This document shows positions 57,491 through 64,000 of a stretch of DNA of 64,000 nucleotides, in pieces. Each line of letters opens with the position of its first letter. The stretch's first letter is position 1. The notes beneath the pieces were generated by a model that worked only from the letters and a program-made list of their open reading frames with translations, did no database searches and was not told where the DNA came from. The position numbers were made by a program, and so were the translations under genes. The stretch comes from Phoronis australis (taxonomy: Eukaryota > Phoronida > Phoronidae): NCBI GenBank assembly GCA_002633005.1, contig NMRA01000274.1:353143-417142 (forward strand). Reading direction: 5' to 3'.

Positions 57491-59247
57491 GCTGTAGTTT
57501 GAATGTAGTTGGAACTGGTGCTCGAGATAAAAATCTATAAAAGACTGAAGTGGATGTGAAAGGGAAGTCAAGGATGTGCAAAGTTTGAGGTATCTTGAGA
57601 AGAAACGCAAAATGAACGCCCCCTTGTGTTCTCAGCTACAAATTTCTAAGTGAGCAAGTAGGTCATTGTCAAGCGTATTATTTCATGAGTCAACTTTCTG
57701 AAAACAAAAATGTTCCAAGTTTGCCAATTAGCTTCAGTAAACTACATTGAATGTCTTTCGAGTGTAAAAAGTATTGGTGATTTTGTTACGTCTGTGATGT
57801 TGAAAATGATGCAAATGTGGGTGTAAGAGCAAGTTGGGTAGCTAGAGTGTTTTGCAGATAGGTGCAATGAAGTGTCTAGAACAGTTCCGGGTTGCTATTG
57901 CTGGAGTGGAAAAGTGATAAGTTCTGCTAATGTGATTCAAAAAGAGAAATGGCGTGTTGAATGAAGTAAACGACAAAGAATCTATAAAAGGAAAGGTTTT
58001 TCAAATGGAAGTTGGTGAATGATGGGTACTAAATGGCAGTTAACAGATGACGTGTGGAAGTAAAGCTAAATGAGCGTGGAATTTTGGAAGTCTGACAGAT
58101 AAGTCTTGTTCAAAGATAAGTCTTGTTCAAAGAATTATGAGCGCGGGTGGTTCGGTATGTTGTAGAATGTTCTTCAGTTACAAGTTGCAGACCTAATTGA
58201 GAGAATATGGTAGTCTGGTGATAATGTTATGTAAGTGATGGTTGTAAGGTGTTGTGTTTATGCTGTAAGCAAAAGTCGTGTAACAGTGTTGCATTCACGC
58301 GTTTTGGGATATGCTAGGGGTGTCTTTTCAGGTAGGGTTGCATAAACTACTGGGAGTAGGCCATTCCACATGTTAAATCTCCACATCTTAAGACTCGACT
58401 TCGAACCATGAATGGGTGAACTACAATGGTCGTCGACCAACTTGTCGATGGTGTCCCCTCCTGACGCAGCCAATTGTTTCCCTGTACAGAATGATGTCTC
58501 GGCAATTTAAAAAGGTTCTCACCCCTCGGTAATGACCCCCAGCACATGGTCCTCCTTCTCCGACACTATGGGCTCCCTACGACATCAAATCTATCCAACA
58601 CAAAGGTTTTTCGCCACCGTCCTAGGCTACGCGACACTTGGCTCCCGACGACGAATGCTATCGACGACGACCGACTGATCAACCAGTTAAACCAACAGGG
58701 TTCCACCACCAACTAAGCAACATAGTCCGCTACTACTATGGGGTCCCAACGACAACCAAACAAGTTGCCAGGAAGGGTTCCACCACCGAGACTACTGCCA
58801 CAATGGGTTCCCAACAACTCATCCAATGGGAAAGTTGACATCGCCACCATCATTACCACCACCACCATTATCACCACCACCACCACTCGATACTGCATTG
58901 ATATACTACAATAGGCTACCCGACGAGAACGTGCCCGACCTGCAGCCACGATTGTCCTGGTGTATACCGATTCCTCGGATTCCAACAATTACTATTTTGT
59001 AAAGGTTCATCTCGACTATTGACCACTAAATGTACGTTTCGTTAGGCTGTTAAAATAGCAATTCAAGAGTGTTCCAAGGGACATTATCTGTGTTCAACCA
59101 AAAAACATGCCATTATTGTTCGCATACAAGTCCAACCATTTATTAAGTGGAACTTTATTTAATGGAATTAAGCTTCTTCATCGGAATGTTAGATAGTGAC
59201 TGTGCTGATCTCGAAAATAACTTTCGTCGCCTGTAATGTTCCTTAAA
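57491..59247. other. Flank of the tandem array
   Basis: No gene recognised. T/G-rich to about 58480, then abruptly C/A-rich. Includes imperfect repeats of TATGGGNTCCCNACGAC type (58566, 58638, 58737, 58802) and a CCA/CCACCAT microsatellite (58842-58888). Confidence 0.5.
58566..58888. repeat. C/A-rich minisatellite and CCA microsatellite
   Basis: Four loosely spaced copies of an ATGGGNTCCCNACGAC motif followed by a (CCA)n tract at 58842-58888. The base composition breaks sharply from the T/G-rich DNA to the left. Confidence 0.55.
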
Positions 59248-59257
59248 GTGAACTTGT

Positions 59258-59441
59258 GGTTTAATATGTCGAAAGTGCAGTTGTTATATAGTGTTAAACA
59301 GAGGATAGACGATTTTTGAATATGGTTTAATATGTCGAAAGTGCAGTTTTATAGTGTACAACAGAGTACGATTTTTGATGATGGTTTATGTCGAAAGTGC
59401 AGTTTTTATATAGTGTACAACAAAGGATAGACGATTTTTGA
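59258..59441. repeat. Three-unit tandem repeat, copy 1
   Basis: Three units of GGTTTAATATGTCGAAAGTG … GATTTTTGA, about 60-66 bp each. Also present in the second copy of the large repeat. Confidence 0.85.
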
Positions 59442-59958
59442 TTGAAACTGTTGAATATTTCATGTGTAACTGGCTCGTTTCCAAAATGTTTTCCAAGATG
59501 ACCGAAGATATATGATACAAATGAGAGTAATGTTTAAACGTGTAATTGTATTGTTCAATATATTAAATGTTTTGGAATCCAAATTGCCGAGCCATAGATG
59601 GTGAGAAAACACCAGGCAGCTGGTCTGAGCATTGGGCAAACGTACCTCCCCCTCCTCCATAAAAAGTGTAAAAATTGAAAAATGTTAAAAATAAGAATAA
59701 ACGAGGAGTTAGGGTTGGGTATCCGGCTCGCAGCATAAGTCTATGGCGTTTCATGAAAATGTTTTTAAGTCGTTAAAATAACTATTGTAAAAAGGAATAT
59801 AACATATTTTAATTTGTACAGATTATTTGTGAAATAATGCAATTTTTATGATCAAGTTAAAGCACGTACTGTAAATTATGTTAAAAAAACGTCTCCGGAC
59901 CAAAAGTACTGTTAATTACATTTGTATGTACTATGTACAGATACAATTTTAACGTGAA

Positions 59959-59988
59959 AATAAAAATGTCAAGTCTAACCAAAATAAA
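59959..59988 (+). terminator. Two AATAAA polyadenylation-type hexamers
   Basis: AATAAA at 59959-59964 and 59983-59988 on the plus strand. They are possible 3' end signals for a transcript entering from the left. Confidence 0.3.
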
Positions 59989-61121
59989 TGTATAAACTTA
60001 AACACGTCTTGTTTTCTTTGTACACGCTACTTCATACACGCACCTGCGGAACTGTGATTACCCAGGTTGAATGTAGAGGTTTCTCATAGACGGAACTGAG
60101 AAAGTTCGTTGAAGTAAGCGCAGATTTCATATATACACAACTACGGAACTTCGCATGTTCCATTCTAGTTTGGGTATTTACAGGAATACAATAACTTGAG
60201 CGGTTCATATCTTGAAAGGGATTTTACGCTTGGGATGGAAATTTGGCCAGGTGCTACCACTCCACACTTGCTGAAAAGGTTTAGCCAAGTAACTGGGGAG
60301 TACAGTCGGGGATGAATAAATTACCTTGATAGTCCATAACCAGCTGTTATGTGCCAATTCTTGAAAACTGAACATGCGCTTCAGTGACCTCGCATTTCAA
60401 AATAGTGTGGAGCCAGAGACCGAATTTCCAACTGAACTTGAGATTGTGGGTAGATGAAAGTGCACTATTACAAAAGACTTGTAGTACCCTTAGTTACATT
60501 ACTGAAAATTTCGTCGACTAGTCTGCGCATACCACTACGTGTTTTGGAAGTGCAGGTAACTTTTTAATATGAAAGAGGGCAGTAGAAGATGGCAAGATTT
60601 AGGTGATGCAATACTTGAACAGTTCCTAACCATTTCTATGTGAAGGCGTCCTGAAATAGCACGACCATAGGTACTTGAGACGAGGGCAAAAAATAGTTTG
60701 GCTCCTTTGACGTTGGCACTGGTCAGGTTTGACTCATTAAAGCCTTATTTACACACACTCATGACTTGCAGAAACCACAGTTGATAAGGTTTCTCAAAAA
60801 CGAAAAAAATCAAAGCCGTGTCTTAGCTTTGCCACATCCATCGTAAAATACGAAATGCCAAATATTTTTGGCCTTGTACCTAAAATCAAAAATATCCAGG
60901 TACAAGAGAGGAGACAAGATTGCACTCTTATGATTCCAGAAAAATGAGTCATTGCCAACTTTTGCCAATATCCACTTGCCTGAAGGGTACCTGTATGCGC
61001 CCAAAATTCGCCACTGAACAAGGACGATGTGCCTACATCCAGGTCGATAAGGGAGCGGCCAAATTTCTTTACTTAATTTACTCGAAACAACGTCCAGGAA
61101 CTGCTGAATACCAAACATGAC

Positions 61122-61801
61122 GATTACCAGGAAGAGATAACCAGGAAGGGACAACTAGCTAAACCGCCGTTTTTGGCTTCCTTCCCCGGACTAATTTTAG
61201 GACTTAAGTTTCGTTTAAAAGGAAACAGATGATTTCATCAGAGAGATTAAAGCTTTTTCTATAGAAGGATATCAAAAAATCTCACTTTGCAACCTTAAAC
61301 AGTGGTGTAATTGTACTTTGAAAATATCGACTTCAGCGCACGCAATCGCAATTTCCCACACGCAGTCACGGGTATTTAAGCTTTTCTGTCGATGTATAGA
61401 TGGCGCAGTAGTCAAGTACTCCCTCATTTGCATATCAAATTTGCATGTGGGAGTTCTGAGACTCTCGTAAGTTTAGTTGTTGTCGAGCGCTTGAGTGGAT
61501 AAAGCGGTGACCTCCCGCTGAGATCACGCGCTGATGAAGATACCACAGCTAACTCGATCGCTTCGCAATCAGGAGGTGAAAACACTCCCATGACCGCAGT
61601 TTTAAATTCCAGTTAAGCAAGCCCTATTTCAAGGAGCGGACTTTGAATTGTTTTCATCCCCTTACAGTGGGTTGCAGAGAGGTTTAGAACTAGGTCAACA
61701 TCGAACTTTCTGAGGCTAGCTATCGTGTTGACAAAAGTTTGAAGTGTCAGAACCATAGACTGAGCGCGCGAGAGATCTATGATTCCTGTTCTAATCCAGT
61801 N
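61122..61801. other. Unique spacer between the two large repeat copies
   Basis: Ends with the single N at 61801. It contains a weak tRNA-like stretch near 61489-61530 (TTGAGTGGATAAAGCGG) without a convincing B-box or cloverleaf. Confidence 0.5.
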
Positions 61802-63683
61802 GTGAACTTGTGGTTTAATATGTCGAAAGTGCAGTTGTTATATAGTGTTCAACAGAGGATAGACGATTTTTGAATATGGTTTAATATGTCGAAAGTGCAG
61901 TTTTATGTTGTACAGCAGAGTATACGATTTTTGATGATGGTTTATGTCGAAAGTGCAGTTTTTATATAGTGTACAACAAAGGATAGACGATTTTTGATTG
62001 AAACTGTTGAATATTTCATGTGTAACTGGCTTGTTTCCAAAATGTTTTCCAAGATGACTGAAGATATATGATACAAATGAGAGTAATGTTTAAACGTGTA
62101 ATTGTATTGTTCAATATATTAAATGTTTTGGAATCCAAATTGCCGAGCCATAGATGGTGAGAAAACACCAGGCAGCTGGTCTGAGCATTGGGCAAACGTA
62201 CCTCCCCCTCCTCCATAAAAAGTGTAAAAAATGAAAAATGTTAAAAATAAGAATAAATGAGGAGTTAGGGTTGGGTATCCGGCTCGCAGCACAAGTCTAT
62301 GGCGTTTCATGAAAATGTTTTTAAGTCGTTAAAATAACTATTGTAAAAAGGAAAATATAAGATATTTTAATTTGTACAGATTCTTTGTTAAATAATGCAT
62401 TTTTTATGATCAAGTTAAAGCAAATTATGTTAAAAAAAACGTCTCCGGACCAAAAGTACTGTTAATTACATTTGTATGTACTATGTACAGATGTAATTTT
62501 AACGTGAAAATAAAAATGTCGAGTCTAAACCAAAATAAATGTATAAACTTTAACACGTCTTGTTTTCTTTGTACACACTACTTCATACACGCACCTGCGG
62601 GACTGTGATTACCCAGGTTGAATGTAGAGGTTTCTCATAGACGGAACTGAGAAAGTTCGTTGAAGTAAGCGCAGATTTCATATATACACTAGTACGGAAC
62701 TTCGCATGTTACATTCTAGTTTGGGTATTTACATGAATACAATAACTTGAGCGGTTCATATCTCGAAAGGGATTTTACGCTTGGGATGGAAATTTGGCCT
62801 AGTGCTACCACTCCACACTTGCTGAAAAGGTTTAGCCAAGTAATTGGGGAGTACAGTCGGGAATGAATAAATTACCTTGGTAGTCGACAACCAGCTGTTA
62901 TGTGCCAATTCTTGAAAACTGAACATGCGCTTCAGTGAGATCGCATTTCAAAATAGTGTGGAGCCAGAGACCGAATTTCCAAGTGAACTCGAGATTGTGG
63001 GTAGATGAAAATGCACTATTACAAAAGACTTTTAGTACCCTTAGTTACACTACTGAAAATTTCGTCGACTAGTCTGCGCATACCACTACATGTTTTGGAT
63101 GTGCAGGTAACATTTTAATATGAAAGAGGGCAGTAGAAGATGGCAAGATTTAGGTGATGCAATACTTTAACAGATCCTAACCATTTCTACGTGAAGGCAT
63201 CCTGAAATAGCACGACCAAAGGTACTCGAGACGAGGGCAAAAAATAGTTTCTCCTTTGACGTTGGCACTGGTCAGGGTCGACTCGTTAAAGCCTTATTTA
63301 CACACTCTAGTCAAAAAAGGCATGACTTGCAAAAACCACAGTTGATAAGGTTTCTCAAAAACGAAAAAAAATCAAAGCCGTGTCTTAGCTTTGCCACATC
63401 CATCGTAAAACACGAAATGCCAAATATTTTTGGCCTTGTACCTAAAATCACAAATATCCAGGTAAAAGAGAGGAGACAAGATTGCACTCTTATGATTCCA
63501 GCAAAATGAGTCATTGTCAACTTTTGCCAATATCCACTTGCCTGAAGGGTACCTGTATGCGCCCAAAATTCGCCACTGAACAAGGACGATGTGCCTACAT
63601 CCAGGTCGATAAGGGAGCGGCCAAATTTCTGTACTTAATTTACTCAAAACAACCTCCAGGAACTGCTGAATACCAAACATGAC
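61802..63683. repeat. Large direct repeat, copy 2 (about 1.88 kb)
   Basis: Second copy of 59248-61121, starting on the base after the N at 61801. It carries the same internal tandem (61812-61997). After 63683 the sequences diverge abruptly. Confidence 0.95.
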
Positions 63684-64000
63684 AATCACATATAGTCCAC
63701 AAAATGACCATAATATCTGAACCACTCAATTTTCTTCATTTTGGGGCCGAATTGTGGCCTTCCACCTTAAATCCACTATTGGCTAATACCCAGTGCAATA
63801 ACTTATGTTACGAGGTGCTGTTGGCCAGCTAGCTGTGGAACCCTCACATTAAGAGCTGTACATACAACAGATTAGTCAACTAACAAATCTGACACCGTGA
63901 CTAATCAAAGTACAACAGTGCTTTGCAGTTCATAATTTTTCCTGTATTAATAAGCCGTTGAATCCTAAAGATTGTACAATTATAAAGTTCCACATCCATA
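63684..64000. other. Window end, no feature seen
   Basis: AT-rich sequence without a recognisable gene or repeat. Confidence 0.5.

Larger units (their letters stand above)
49205..59990 (+). ncRNA. Hypothetical multi-exon noncoding transcription unit
   Basis: Inferred, not recognised. The plus strand is T/G-rich and carries repeated acceptor-like sites (pyrimidine tract plus CAG), some donor-like sites (CCTG/GTAAGG at 50366; AAG/GTATTG-type sites in the array) and AATAAA at 59959-59964 and 59983-59988. No long or conserved reading frame was found across repeat units. A CRE palindrome at 49197 could be its promoter. It may equally be an untranscribed repeat cluster. Confidence 0.3.
59248..61121. 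repeat. Large direct repeat, copy 1 (about 1.87 kb)
   Basis: Aligns along its whole length with 61802-63683, with scattered substitutions and small indels. Begins GTGAACTTGTGGTTTAATAT and ends CTGAATACCAAACATGAC. Contains a three-unit 60-66 bp tandem at its start and two AATAAA signals near 59960-59990. Confidence 0.95.

Noticed and set aside
60810-61154. 114-codon minus-strand frame, with a 117-codon counterpart at 63372-63725
   Set aside because: Open in both copies only because they are recently duplicated. Most differences between them change residues (for example Gly/Asp, Phe/Cys, Ser/Leu), which does not look like purifying selection.
61489-61530. tRNA Leu/Ser-like A-box (TTGAGTGGATAAAGCGG)
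   Set aside because: No proper B-box at the right distance and no cloverleaf; at most a decayed SINE.

Overview
This window is animal nuclear DNA: AT-rich, with intron-split genes, GT-AG splice sites, many small palindromic transposon remnants and a fragment of a Penelope-like retroelement. Both recognisable genes are animal families (NATD1 and PLEKHD1). The compact introns, high load of MITE-like (short inverted-repeat) elements and tRNA-derived SINE heads suggest an invertebrate metazoan, perhaps a marine deuterostome. The sequence alone does not fix the phylum. Runs of N at 25768-25862 and single Ns at 37574, 45004 and 61801 mark a draft assembly.

Left part (1-8.3 kb). A NATD1-type small acetyltransferase-domain gene lies on the minus strand in three exons (413-3442). 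A two-exon, low-complexity, lysine-tailed protein of unknown function follows on the plus strand (7078-8242), with a CRE palindrome about 60 bp upstream of its ATG. Between them are a three-unit tandem repeat and two copies of a 140-150 bp inverted-terminal element.

Middle part (8.3-36.5 kb). This is gene-poor flank followed by one long minus-strand gene that I rebuilt exon by exon. It is PLEKHD1 (PH domain plus coiled coil), with 13 coding exons from 36466 down to 13942. They join in phase to 512 codons plus a stop, close to the vertebrate length of about 506. One intron uses a GC-AG boundary, which the reading frame requires. Its introns hold several inverted repeats, a minisatellite and a palindrome containing the assembly gap.

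Right-centre (36.5-49 kb). No host gene was recognised. The region is packed with mobile-element remnants: a MITE family with 5-bp target duplications, a larger inverted-terminal element containing a tRNA-like SINE head, other inverted-repeat families, and a frameshifted Penelope-like fragment with a GIY-YIG domain and a degraded hammerhead-ribozyme-like motif downstream.

Right part (49-64 kb). No protein-coding gene was recognised. About 8 kb carries a ladder of repeated modules, each a G-rich patch, a pyrimidine tract and CAG. It passes into a ten-copy tandem array with conserved splice-acceptor-like and donor-like sites but no conserved reading frame. A CRE palindrome lies upstream and AATAAA signals lie downstream, so a plus-strand multi-exon noncoding transcript is possible. 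It is the most unusual signal here. A 1.9-kb block at 59248-61121 recurs at 61802-63683, immediately after a single-N contig join, so it may be an uncollapsed haplotype.
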